DNA of 64,000 bases, from NCBI GenBank assembly GCA_044869805.1, contig JBIOXV010000068.1, positions 1-64,000 of the forward strand, read 5' to 3'. This DNA comes from CAWDVR01 sp044869805 (GTDB taxonomy: Bacteria > Acidobacteriota > Thermoanaerobaculia > Multivoradales > SZUA-115). The notes below the pieces were generated by a model, which was not told the DNA's origin, made no database searches, and saw nothing but the letters and a program-made list of their open reading frames with translations. Below, piece by piece: positions 52,619 through 63,414 of the stretch. Each line of letters starts with the position of its first letter. Positions within the stretch are counted from its first letter, which is position 1. A program made the translations under genes and the position numbers.

Positions 52619-55600
52619 TCACCGCCTTGCCGCGCGCATCTCCTCGGTGATCCTGACAGTCTTCACGCTCACGGTCGTCACCCTCGCCAGCAGGTCGATC
52701 ACGCGCTCCTTGTAGTCGGCGAAGCGGTAGGTGTCGAACCTGGCGCGGATGGTGGGGTCCTTCGGCTTCTTCTCCTTGTGCTGATCGAGGACCCACTCGA
52801 GGGCCGAGCGGTTACCCAGCCTGTACTCCCAGGCCTCGGGCGGCACGCTGGCGAGGGTGGTCTCGCTGTCGAGCACGATTCGCCCGGCTTCCTGGTCGGC
52901 CTTGAGCGTCGCCTTCGGCGCCACGCCTGCCCGGCGCGCCTTCTCGTCGGGGACGGTGGTGCGTTTGAGCGACCACGGCTCGACCGATTCGTAGCCGATG
53001 TGGAGTTCCATCAGGGTCTTGCCCCACTCGGCCCACTGCCAGAAGTCGGGGTAGAAGGGGATGCGCGGAAGCTCGCGCTTGAGGTTCAGTGCGTACTTCT
53101 CGCGGTAGGCCGGGTCGTGCAGCACGCCGTAGACGTAGTGGAAGATGGCTTCCTTGGTGATGGGCCGCTCCTTCTTGCCGCGCCCGGGCTGGTAGTGCCT
53201 GTGGAACTCGCCGAGCGCCCAGTCGGTGATGTTGCCCTTGCGCGAGCCATCGCCACTGTAGCGCCACAGGAATACGGACTGCGCTGCCGAGGGTAGAAAC
53301 ATGTCCTTGTTTGGAAGGCGGTCTGTAGCAACCACAGCGAACTGCGCGCGATCCTCGACTCCGAAGCAGAAGCCAACATTCGCCGTTGCACGCGCTGGGA
53401 AGAACGCGAAGTTCTGATAAGGCCGGTGGGTGAAGACAGGCGCGAAGTAGGTCCACTTTCGAACGAATGGACGATACAGAGAGGCCACGAGACGTTGCTC
53501 GTCGAAGGCCAGTCGTGTCTCTCGGCGCAGGTGGTGCTCGAGCTCGCTGGTCCACTTAATCGACCGGCTTACGAACCGCCCCGTATCCGGCGGCCTTCCG
53601 GCGCCGAGCCAGCGCCGCGCCTCCGAGCTATAGGAGTCGTGGAAGAACCGCACCTTTCGTTCTAGTTCCTGGGCGCTATAGTCATAGGCCCACTCGTCAC
53701 GGTTCGTCACCACCCCCAGCGAGAAGAGCTTGAAGATCGCCTTCTCCTGCCCAGCCTTCTTCGCCGCCTTTGTTTCCTTGCTGGCGATAGGCATCAGCGT
53801 GTCGAAGTCGTTGCTCGACTGGCTGATCCAGTTCCCCTTGAGGTCCGGGCGGATCTCCTCGAACGGCAGAGCGCCGAGCTTCGTGCCGCCGAGGAACTCG
53901 AGCTTCTCCTCCGCCGTCTCGAGCTCCGGCCGGCGGGTGTAATAGATCCGGCAGCCCTGGCGCTTGGCACGCTTCACCAGGAAGCTGATCGCCACCCCGG
54001 TCTGGATGCCGAAGACGTTGTGCCTGGTGCCCGAGAGCTTCGGGTTGGCTCGCACGTCGCCACCCAGGTCCACCACCCGGATCTCGGCGAACTCCTCGGC
54101 CACCACTTTGCGGAAGCCGTCGAAGGTGCGGCTGTCGATGAAGCTGCGGTTGGTGATGAAGGCGAGCACGCCGTTGGCCGCCAGCCGGTCGCTCGCCCAG
54201 CGAAAGAATCTCGCGTACATGTCGTAGAGCTTGGTCTTCTGCGCGGTGCTGGCGGCGATGTAGGTGGCCTTGATGCGCCGGTCGATCTCCGGGTACTCGC
54301 GGTTCTTGTTGTTCTCGTTCTCGTTGAGCTGGTTCGCGTTGTACGGCGGGTTGCCGATGATCACGCTGATCTTGCGGCTGTTCTGCCGCCGGATGCGGGC
54401 CACGTTCTCCTCGGTCACGCTGCCAAAGAGCGTCGCCTGCGTGCCGCTCGCCGCCGTGTGCAGGCCCACATTGTCGAGCGTGTCCACGAAGCAGAGGTTG
54501 GGGAACTCCTCGTAGTCGCCGGCGATCGCCGCGAAGGTCGCCTCGATGTTGAGGTTGGCCACGTAGTACGGCAGGATCGCCGCCTCGTTGGCGTGCAGCT
54601 CCTCGCGGTACTTGTGCCTGAGCTTCGCCGGCTGGCCCCGGAAGTGCTCCAGGAGCTCGCAGACGAAGGTGCCGGTGCCGGCTGCGGGGTCGAGGATCTC
54701 GACGTCCTTGTCGAGCAGGTTGCGGCCGAAGTGCTGCTCGCAGAGCCAGTCGGCGCTCTCGATCATGAAGCGCACGATCTCGTTCGGCGTGTAGACCACG
54801 CCCAGCCGGTCCGCCGCCTTGGGGGTTGTAGACCTTGTAGAAGCCCTCGTAGATGACCTTGAGAAAGCTCTGCTTCTCGTGATGGGTGGCGATCTGCGCG
54901 GCGGCGGCTCGGATGGCGCCGTAGTAGGGCTCCAGGCCCTTGAGCGTCTGAAACTTGGTGTTGCCGGTGAAGAACGTCCCCTCGAGCTTGTAGAGTTCGC
55001 GGGCCACGTTGTTGTCCTGGTGGAAGGGGGCTCCCGGAAAGACGGCGGCGAAGATCTCCTCGGTCAGGACGTGCTGGATCAACATCTCCCGCACATCGGC
55101 CGCGGTGAGGCTGGGGTTGATGGTTTCCTGCGCGTGCGCGAGGAACGCCTCCGCGGCCAGGCGGAACTGCGGGTTGGCCTGGTGCGCCCGCTCGATCATC
55201 TCGCGCAGCGCCTCGAGCACGGCGGGAAGGTCGGCCTTGAACTGCTCGACGGCTTTCCTGAACTGCGCTACCTCGGGACGGGCGTAGCCGAAGAACAGGC
55301 GCAGGAGCTTCTCGAGCGCCACCATGTCGTCGACGGCACAGCGCATCACCTCGGCCCTCGCCTGGATCAGGACTGCCTCGGTCGAATCCTCGAAGATGAT
55401 GTTGTCCTGCGGGTAGCCGCGGCGCTGCTTGAGCGTGATCTCGGCGTCGAGGTCGTCCTTCTCGTCCTTGGCCTCCCAGTAGCCGAAAGGCAGGCGCAGC
55501 GCGTGGAGCAGGGCGCCGTCCACGTACCGGCGCTCCTTGGCCGGCGTCTCGATCTCGTACTCGGGAACGAAGATCAGGTCGTGCGCCCGCGCCCATCCCT

Positions 55601-55709
55601 TGAGGAGGTCCTTGAAGGCCTCGCGCACCACGGACTCGCGATGCGTGCCCGAGACCCGGTGCAGATCCTGGAGCTGGTTCAGGTACTGCTGGATGAGGAG
55701 CTGGCTCAC
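52619..55709 (-). pseudogene. Single-chain restriction-modification enzyme (Type ISP/IIG-like), frameshifted
   Basis: Read as one gene, ~1,030 aa. The N-terminal nuclease-like domain has Asp64, Glu79 and Lys81 ('RYVDGALL', 'GYWEAKDEK'), a PD-(D/E)xK pattern. A helical region follows, then the N6-adenine methyltransferase: motif I 'EILDPAAGTGTFV' and motif IV 'VIIGNPPYNANQ'. The end ('HYVYGVLHDPAYREKYALNL', 'GKTLMELHIGYES') is the Type ISP C-terminal specificity domain. No helicase is present. The frame breaks at 54821-54825: five G (C5 on the coding strand) where four would restore '..VYNP-KAADRLG-VVYTPNE'. The pieces are 55709-53697 (useful to ~54825) and 52619 to ~54825. Inactive unless the shift is an error or slippage. 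Confidence 0.85.
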
Positions 55710-55782
55710 GCTCTACAGCCCCTTGCGCCCTCGGTCGTCAGTCCTAGCGCAGCAGGGCGGTGAACCCCGCCTGCCTCTCGCA

Positions 55783-55965
55783 TCAGCGCTTTTTCGGGGC
55801 ACCGTAGAGATAGTGCCTGAGCTGGGCCGAAGCGTCGGGCGGCACCTGCTTCCACTCTCTATCCGGAAGCTCCTCGCCGATCTCGACGACCTTCTTCCAG
55901 AATGGCAGCTCCTCGGGAGCCGACGAGGCCGGGGGATGGCTCGCTTTCTTTAGGGCCGTGCTCAT
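55783..55965 (-). CDS. Small orphan antitoxin-like protein
   Basis: 60 aa. 'LPFWKKVVEIGEELPDREWK' and 'LRHYLYGAPKKR' match a widespread short family ('..FW..v.eig..vP..eW..vP.d.s..ldHYLYG.pK') usually found just ahead of PIN-type toxin genes. Here no toxin follows; the next gene in the same direction, 73 bp away, is the broken restriction enzyme. Family function is inferred from such neighbourhoods. Confidence 0.6.
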   Translation of the reverse strand: MSTALKKASHPPASSAPEELPFWKKVVEIGEELPDREWKQVPPDASAQLRHYLYGAPKKR

Positions 55966-56216
55966 GACGATGCCTCGGTTCGCGCCGCGATGGGGGCCTG
56001 GCGCAGAGGATCATAGCGCGCCCCCGGCTCGGGACCGAGACGAGGGTGCGGCAGCAGGGGATTGGGTCTGCCCACTCTCCCGCACCCACGCCTAGCTCAC
56101 CGCCCGGCGCCGCCGTCGCCGCCCGCCACAAATCCGCCAATTCCTATCTGTCTCTGCGCGAGCGCGCCCGGGCACACTCCGTTCTAGAGCCCGGGATCGT
56201 GGACATCGCGGAAGGA

Positions 56217-56243
56217 GGGGGAGGCTTGAGGGGAGCCTCCCCC
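56217..56243 (+). promoter_or_regulatory. Leader hairpin before the haloperoxidase
   Basis: GGGGGAGGCT-N7-AGCCTCCCCC, a perfect 10-bp stem 60 bp before the start codon. No T-run, so a leader structure or attenuator rather than a plain terminator. The rest of the 338-bp spacer (55966-56303) shows no gene or clear promoter. Confidence 0.5.
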
Positions 56244-56303
56244 GGAGCGCCGGTCGCCCTCGACCCCGGGACCCCTAGAACCCTAACGAGGTGAGGAGGA
56301 TCC

Positions 56304-58034
56304 ATGGATCGACCGCAGACAAGCACCCTAGCTCTATCTACGGAGGAGGTCGGGGGAGCGGATCACAACGGCGTTTCACGGCGCGGCTTCCTGGGCGGTC
56401 TGGGTGGCGCCGCCGCCGCGGTCGCCACGGGAGGACTGGCCCTGGAGCCGTTCCTTCCCGGCGGTGGAACCGCGGAGGCCGCGCAGATCGGTCCGCTGAT
56501 CGGCGACGACCGCCTCAAGGCCGCCTACGAGCTCCAGCTCGCGCTCGCGGAACGGCTGCTCGACAAGGGCATCCCGGAGCAGACCTGCAACGGCGACGAG
56601 GAGGACTTCCCGGTCGCCATCGGCAACTTCACCAAGGGCCTCGGCCACGACCCGACGACCGGCGAGGTGGACCCCGGCGACTGGGACAAGCTGCTCGCCG
56701 CGCTCGCCTCCGGCGATCCCTCGGACTTCGAGCTGGTGCCGCTCGCCGGAGTGCGCAAGCTCGTCAACCCGCAGTCCGGCCTCGCCTTCGACACCGAGGG
56801 CTGCGACCCCCACCAGTTCGCCATCCCGCCGGCGCCCAAGTTCGACAGCGCCGAGGAGGCGGGCGAGATGGTGGAGCTCTACTGGATGGCCCTGCTGCGC
56901 GACGTGCGCTTCACCAACTACGGAACCAACACCTTGGCGGCCGCGGCCGCCAAGGAGCTCACCGAGCTCTCCGACTTCCGCGGGCCCAAGGTGGGTGGTG
57001 AGGTCACCCCCCAGACCCTCTTCCGGGACGATCTCCCCGGAGCCCTCGAGGGCCCTTACATCTCCCAGTTCATGCTGAAGGGGACGCCCTTCGGCGCGGA
57101 GTACGTCGAACGGAAGATGCGCACCTTCGTGGCCGGCGACAATCACATGACCACTTTCGCCGACTGGCTGGCGGTGCAGAACGGCAACGTGCCGGGCACC
57201 TCGACGTTCGACCCCACCCGGCGCTACATCCGCAACGGCCGCGATCTCTCCCAGTGGGTACACATCGACGTGCTCTTCCAGGCCTACTTCAACGCCTGCC
57301 TGATCCTGGGCACGCCTCCCGACCCCACGGACCTCCCCACCAAAGGCGGCATCGGCTGTCCCGCCAACCCGGGCAACCCCTACCTCGGCTCGGCCACCCA
57401 GGAAGGCTTCGGCACTTGGGGCCCGCCGGGCTTCAAGGCCCTGCTCTGCGAGGTGGCGAGCCGCGGCCTGAAAGCGGTGTGGCACCAGAAGTGGTTCGTG
57501 CACCGGCGCCTGCGGCCCGAGGAGTTCGGCGGCCGGGTGCACGTGCACAAGAAGCACCTCGCCACCTATCCGATCCACGGGGACGTGCTGAGCTCCGAGG
57601 CCCTGGCGCGGGTCAAGGACAAGTACGGCTCGTACCTGCTGCCGATGGCCTTCCCCGAAGGCTCGCCCATCCATCCGGCCTACGGCGCGGGCCACGCCAC
57701 GGTGGCCGGGGCCTGCGTGACGATCCTCAAGGCCCTGTTCGACGAGACCTTCGAGGTGCCCAACCCGGTGGTGCCGAACAGCACGGGCACCGGGCTGGTC
57801 GCCTACACCGGCGGCCCGCTGACGGTGGGCGGCGAGCTCAACAAGCTGGCCTCGAACGTCGCCACCGGCCGCAACATCGCCGGCGTGCACTGGCGCACCG
57901 ACGCGGTCGCTTCCCTCCGGCTCGGAGAAGAGGTGGCGATCGGCATCCTCAAGGACCACCTCGCCACCTTCAACGAGGGCGGGAGCTACGAGTTCACGCG
58001 CTTCGACGGCACGCCGATCGTCATCAGCCCCTAG
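56304..58034 (+). CDS. Tat-exported vanadium-dependent haloperoxidase
   Basis: 576 aa, AGGAGG upstream. A twin-Arg signal 'VSRRGFLGGLGGAAAA' directs Tat export. Vanadate-site residues are in place: Lys396 and Arg404 in 'KWFVHRRLRPE', the 'SPIHPAYGAGHATVAGA' loop with Gly463-His464, and Arg523/His529 in 'ATGRNIAGVHWRTDA'. Spacings (K+8R, R+6H) match algal-type bromoperoxidases, as does the length. The residue before Gly463 is Ala462, whereas algal enzymes have Ser (SGH). It uses H2O2 to oxidise halides; the exact halide is not readable. Convergent with the LytTR regulator across a hairpin. Confidence 0.88.
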   Translation: MDRPQTSTLALSTEEVGGADHNGVSRRGFLGGLGGAAAAVATGGLALEPFLPGGGTAEAAQIGPLIGDDRLKAAYELQLALAERLLDKGIPEQTCNGDEEDFPVAIGNFTKGLGHDPTTGEVDPGDWDKLLAALASGDPSDFELVPLAGVRKLVNPQSGLAFDTEGCDPHQFAIPPAPKFDSAEEAGEMVELYWMALLRDVRFTNYGTNTLAAAAAKELTELSDFRGPKVGGEVTPQTLFRDDLPGALEGPYISQFMLKGTPFGAEYVERKMRTFVAGDNHMTTFADWLAVQNGNVPGTSTFDPTRRYIRNGRDLSQWVHIDVLFQAYFNACLILGTPPDPTDLPTKGGIGCPANPGNPYLGSATQEGFGTWGPPGFKALLCEVASRGLKAVWHQKWFVHRRLRPEEFGGRVHVHKKHLATYPIHGDVLSSEALARVKDKYGSYLLPMAFPEGSPIHPAYGAGHATVAGACVTILKALFDETFEVPNPVVPNSTGTGLVAYTGGPLTVGGELNKLASNVATGRNIAGVHWRTDAVASLRLGEEVAIGILKDHLATFNEGGSYEFTRFDGTPIVISP

Positions 58035-58055
58035 CCTTCCCGCCCCGAGTCCCCC

Positions 58056-58081
58056 GGGCTCCGCCGCAGGCGGCGGAGCCC
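58056..58081. terminator. Bidirectional GC hairpin
   Basis: GGGCTCCGCCG-CAGG-CGGCGGAGCCC, a perfect 11-bp stem between the convergent haloperoxidase and LytTR regulator genes; no T-tract. Confidence 0.6.
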
Positions 58082-58089
58082 GCCTCCCG

Positions 58090-58830
58090 CTACCCCATTC
58101 CCCGCACCCGCGCATACCCCGCCCGCGATACCGGCAGCCTGGTGCCGTCGGCGAGCACCGCCACGCGACTGTCCTTGGCGTAGAGCTCGAGGCGCGAGAG
58201 GCGGGAGAGGTTCAGGATGTAGGAGCGGTGGATGCGGGCGAAGCGCGTGGGGTCGAGCAGCTCCTCGAGCTCGGCGAGGCTCTGCTGCTTGGCGAGCTTC
58301 CTGCCGCCGGCGCGGAACACCGCGTAGTCGCCTTGCGCCTCGACGTAGTCGATCTTGTCGACCGGCAGCACGTGTACCTCGCCGTCGGCGCGCACCAGGA
58401 CACGGGTGAGCGGCGAGCGCTCCCTCTGCGCCGCGGAGGCGAGCCGGGCTAGGGCCTCCTGAGAGCCGGCGCCGCGCCGCGAAGCGGCCCGCGCTAGGGC
58501 CTCGGCCAGGCGGTCGCGGCTGAACGGCTTCAGCAGGTAGTCCACCGCCCCCACCTCGAAAGCCCGCACCGCGTACTCGTCGTAGGCGGTGGTGAACACC
58601 ACTCCGACCTCGCGGTCCAGCAGCTCGAGCACCTCGAAGCCGTCGAGCCCCGGCATCTGCACGTCGAGCAGCAGCAGGTCCGGCGCCAGCCGAGCCACGG
58701 CCTCCACGGCCTCGAAGCCGTTGGTGCACTCGGCGGCCACCTGGTAGCCGTCGATCTCCGCCAGGTACTCCCGGACCAGGGCGCGGGCCGGCGCCTCGTC
58801 GTCGACGATCAGGACCGAAACCGCTTCCAT
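58090..58830 (-). CDS. LytTR-family response regulator
   Basis: 246 aa. The receiver domain has 'LIVDDEAPARALVREYL', phospho-acceptor Asp56 ('LLLLDVQMPG'), 'FTTAYDEYAVRAF' and Lys101 ('DYLLKPFS'). The LytTR DNA-binding domain spans about 145-244 ('VDKIDYVEAQGDYAVF', 'FARIHRSYILNLSRL'). It starts one base after the sensor kinase stop. Likely controls the membrane genes behind it or cell-envelope functions; targets are not visible. Confidence 0.93.
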   Translation of the reverse strand: MEAVSVLIVDDEAPARALVREYLAEIDGYQVAAECTNGFEAVEAVARLAPDLLLLDVQMPGLDGFEVLELLDREVGVVFTTAYDEYAVRAFEVGAVDYLLKPFSRDRLAEALARAASRRGAGSQEALARLASAAQRERSPLTRVLVRADGEVHVLPVDKIDYVEAQGDYAVFRAGGRKLAKQQSLAELEELLDPTRFARIHRSYILNLSRLSRLELYAKDSRVAVLADGTRLPVSRAGYARVRGMG

Positions 58831-58831
58831 C

Positions 58832-59902
58832 TCAGCTCCGCTCCGTGGCGAGCGGCCGCGGCAGCTCGAGCTCGACCACGAAGCGCTGGTCCTCGCGCTG
58901 GGTGGTGAGACGGGCCTGCCCGCCGTAGACCAGCCGCAGCCGGCGCTTGACGTTGGCGAGGCCGGTGCCGGTGCCGCGGCTCTTGCCGAACGAGGAAGGA
59001 TCGTAGGGGTTCTGGACGGTGAGGTGCAGCCCGGCGGCCCCCAGCGCGGCTTCGATCCGCACCTCGCCGCCGGCCACCAGGTGCGCGATGCCGTGGCGCA
59101 CGGCGTTCTCCACCAGCGGCTGCAGCAGCAGCGGCGGCAGGGTCCAGGAGCGGGCCGCCTCGTCGACCCGCTCGACCACTCTGAGCCGCTCTCCGAACCG
59201 CACCTTCTCGATCGCCAGGTAAGAGCTCGCGAGCTCCAGCTCCTCCGAGAGCGTCAGCGCGGCCTTGCCCGCCGCCGCGCGACTGGCGCGCAGGAAACCG
59301 GCCAGCGAGAGCGCCATGTCGCGCGCCGCCTGCGGCTCCGAGCCGGCGAGCGAGGCCACGGCGTTGAGGCTGTTGAACAGGAAGTGGGGGTCGATCTGCG
59401 CCTTCAAGGCCGAGAGCTCGGCCTCCCGCGCCGCGACCTCGAGCTCGAGCGCCTGCGCCTCGGCGCGGCGCGACCGCTCGCCGGCGATCAGCAGGTAGTA
59501 GAAGGCGGCGGCGAGGAGGTAGAGCAGCACGCCCGCCGCGAAGTAGAGGGCGCGCTCGCGGTGGAAGAGCTCGGCGCCCCGCGAGAGCGGCGGCAGACGG
59601 GCGAGGGCTGCCGCGGCGGCGGTGCCCAGCGCGACCCACAGCCCGGCGGCGACCAGCGCCGCCGCGCCGTGGGTGGTCGCCACCCGCAGCGCGCCACTTC
59701 CCGCGAGCGGCGTGGCGCGGCAGGGATACCAGACGGCGAGGCAGAGGAAGCCGTAGACCACGGCCAGGGGCAAGGCCAGCGGAGCCGCCGCCGCCCACTC
59801 CCGCGGCCCGGCTCCCGACACCGCGGCCAGCAGGGCGCCGAGCAGGAGCCAGGTCGCGAGGTAGGGGCCGAGGAGCCCGCGCCGGCCGAGGATCGGATGC
59901 AT
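58832..59902 (-). CDS. LytS/YehU-type sensor histidine kinase
   Basis: 356 aa. Four transmembrane helices in the first ~140 residues (near 12-30, 38-60, 75-100, 118-140), a short coiled linker, then the His_kinase box 'ALKAQIDPHFLFNSLNAVAS' with His173 and an HATPase_c domain ('LLLQPLVENAVRHGI', 'GTGTGLANVKRRLRLVYG'). No separate sensor domain. Partner of the LytTR regulator downstream; 15 bp after the LiaF-like gene, so all four genes 61250-58090 probably form one operon. Confidence 0.93.
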   Translation of the reverse strand: MHPILGRRGLLGPYLATWLLLGALLAAVSGAGPREWAAAAPLALPLAVVYGFLCLAVWYPCRATPLAGSGALRVATTHGAAALVAAGLWVALGTAAAAALARLPPLSRGAELFHRERALYFAAGVLLYLLAAAFYYLLIAGERSRRAEAQALELEVAAREAELSALKAQIDPHFLFNSLNAVASLAGSEPQAARDMALSLAGFLRASRAAAGKAALTLSEELELASSYLAIEKVRFGERLRVVERVDEAARSWTLPPLLLQPLVENAVRHGIAHLVAGGEVRIEAALGAAGLHLTVQNPYDPSSFGKSRGTGTGLANVKRRLRLVYGGQARLTTQREDQRFVVELELPRPLATERS

Positions 59903-59917
59903 CGGAGGCCGCCTAGC

Positions 59918-60667
59918 TTAGCCCTCGCCGTCCTTGGGGCCGTTGTTGACCTCGACGCCGCCCATGACCACCAGGCCCCGCACTACCAGCCGGGTCGCGC
60001 CGTCGCCGCCCCGACGGCGGCTGTTGTCCTCGAAGGCGCCCATCACCGGCAACACCTTGCTCTCCACCCCCCAGCCCTCGGGCACGTAGATCTCGATGCC
60101 TCCCCAGATGGCGAACACGTCGAGCACCGCCTCGCCACCGGCGGCCGCGGCGCCGCGCAGGTCGATGGCGCAGCCACCCATCACCGCCACCACCTCGCCG
60201 CCCGTGAACTGCTGGCTTGCGACCTTGACCCCGTTGCCGCCCATGAACGCGAAGGCGTTGACCGTGGATTTGTCGACCGCCCCGGCCTCGGCCGCCTCGC
60301 GCGCCACGCTGGCGCGGCGGAAGGCTCCGTACACCAGCCACAGACCGACCACTACCAGGGCCAGCGGCCAGAGGTCGTCGACCTCGAAGTAGATGCCCAG
60401 CCAGGACAGAAATCGGTTGGCGAGCAGCACCAGCCCCAGGCCCAGGATCAGATAGCCGGTGAGCCCGCCGCCGCGGGAGGTGGGCTGCGCGATCTTCCAT
60501 AGCCCGACCGCGACCAGCAGCACGGGCCAGAAACGCAGCACGGGCTCGGCCTCGAAGAGATTCAGGTTGTCGAGGGCGAAGAGCACCCCCAGCGCGATCA
60601 CCAGCAGGCCGATCACCAGCCGCGCCGTCGGCCGCGGCGCGAGATCCAGGCGCCCCTCAGCTCTCAT
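59918..60667 (-). CDS. LiaF-like membrane protein (DUF5668 + LiaF C-terminal domain)
   Basis: 249 aa. Four hydrophobic helices in the first ~120 residues ('LVIGLLVIALGVLFALDNLN', 'FWPVLLVAVGLWKI', 'GYLILGLGLVLLANRFL', 'LWPLALVVVGLWLVYGAF'), then a beta-rich LiaF-type domain ('AFMGGNGVKVASQQFTGGE', 'AVMGGCAIDLRGAA', 'AIWGGIEIYVPEGW', 'GLVVMGGVEVNNG'). LiaF proteins restrain cell-envelope stress kinases in Firmicutes; here it may act on the LytS-type kinase encoded 15 bp downstream. It overlaps the previous gene by 11 bp. Confidence 0.85.
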   Translation of the reverse strand: MRAEGRLDLAPRPTARLVIGLLVIALGVLFALDNLNLFEAEPVLRFWPVLLVAVGLWKIAQPTSRGGGLTGYLILGLGLVLLANRFLSWLGIYFEVDDLWPLALVVVGLWLVYGAFRRASVAREAAEAGAVDKSTVNAFAFMGGNGVKVASQQFTGGEVVAVMGGCAIDLRGAAAAGGEAVLDVFAIWGGIEIYVPEGWGVESKVLPVMGAFEDNSRRRGGDGATRLVVRGLVVMGGVEVNNGPKDGEG

Positions 60668-61250
60668 GGCTCGAGCCCCCTTCCCGGGCGGGCCCTTCCG
60701 GGGCGGGCCCTTCCGCGCCCGCCGCCTTCGGCTTGCGCTCGCCGAGCGAGCGCACCACCATGCCGAGCCCTAAGAAGATGAGGATGATCGGCCACGAGTT
60801 GCTCCAGTTGAGACCGCCGACGTGGAGCACGTTGGCCAGCAGCCAGAGGCCGATGCCCAGCGGCCACAGGCCGTCCAGGCGGCTCTCGCCGGGCTTGGGC
60901 TGCAGCAGGTCGATGATGCCCACGATCATCACCATCAGCGGCCACGAGTTGCCCCAGTGGAAGCCCGCGAGGTGCAGGAAGTTGATCAGCAGCCAACTGC
61001 TGATGCCGAGCAGCCAGAGGCCCGAGCGGATCTGCTCCGACCTCCTCGCGGTCACCAGGCAGGCGAGAGCGATGACCGTCAAGACCAGCGGGAAGAAGCG
61101 GTAGAAGGAGATGAAGTCCACCGGCGTGAAGCGGTCGAGGGCGAAGAGCAGCCCCAAGGCGAGGAGCACCAGCCCCCAGGCCAGGCGGCCGAAGTCCACC
61201 CGCTCGAGCAACGCGCGCGGCGTGTTTTCGACGGACGAGCTTTCTTGCAT
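60657..61250 (-). CDS. DUF5668-type membrane protein
   Basis: 197 aa from the ATG at 61250 with AAGGAGG upstream. Six hydrophobic helices with repeated units 'GLVLLALGLLFALDRF', 'LWLLGISSWLLINFLHLAGF', 'LWPLGIGLWLLANVLHVGGL' and 'NSWPIILIFLGLGMVVRSLG': an internal duplication. Homologous to the N-terminal part of the next gene's product, lacking the LiaF domain. First gene of the putative envelope-stress operon. Function unknown. Confidence 0.8.
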   Translation of the reverse strand: MQESSSVENTPRALLERVDFGRLAWGLVLLALGLLFALDRFTPVDFISFYRFFPLVLTVIALACLVTARRSEQIRSGLWLLGISSWLLINFLHLAGFHWGNSWPLMVMIVGIIDLLQPKPGESRLDGLWPLGIGLWLLANVLHVGGLNWSNSWPIILIFLGLGMVVRSLGERKPKAAGAEGPAPEGPAREGGSSHES

Positions 61251-61368
61251 GGGAACCTCCTTGTCGAGCCGCGGTGTGCGCGGCATGTGCGGAGGTTACG
61301 CGGCGCGGCAGCGGCGGTTCCCGCCTTGCCGCCCAACGGCGGCGCGCCGCCGCCGAGCGGTGGTGCCC

Positions 61369-63300
<1,932 letters not shown>

Positions 63301-63414
63301 GCCGGCTCCTCCAGACGGTGACCGGCGGATCTTACCGCCGGACCCGGTGCTCAGGAGGTGGCGCACGGGAGCGGCCAAGCCGAGCGCGCGAAGAAATCGG
63401 CTGTGCGGGCCAGT

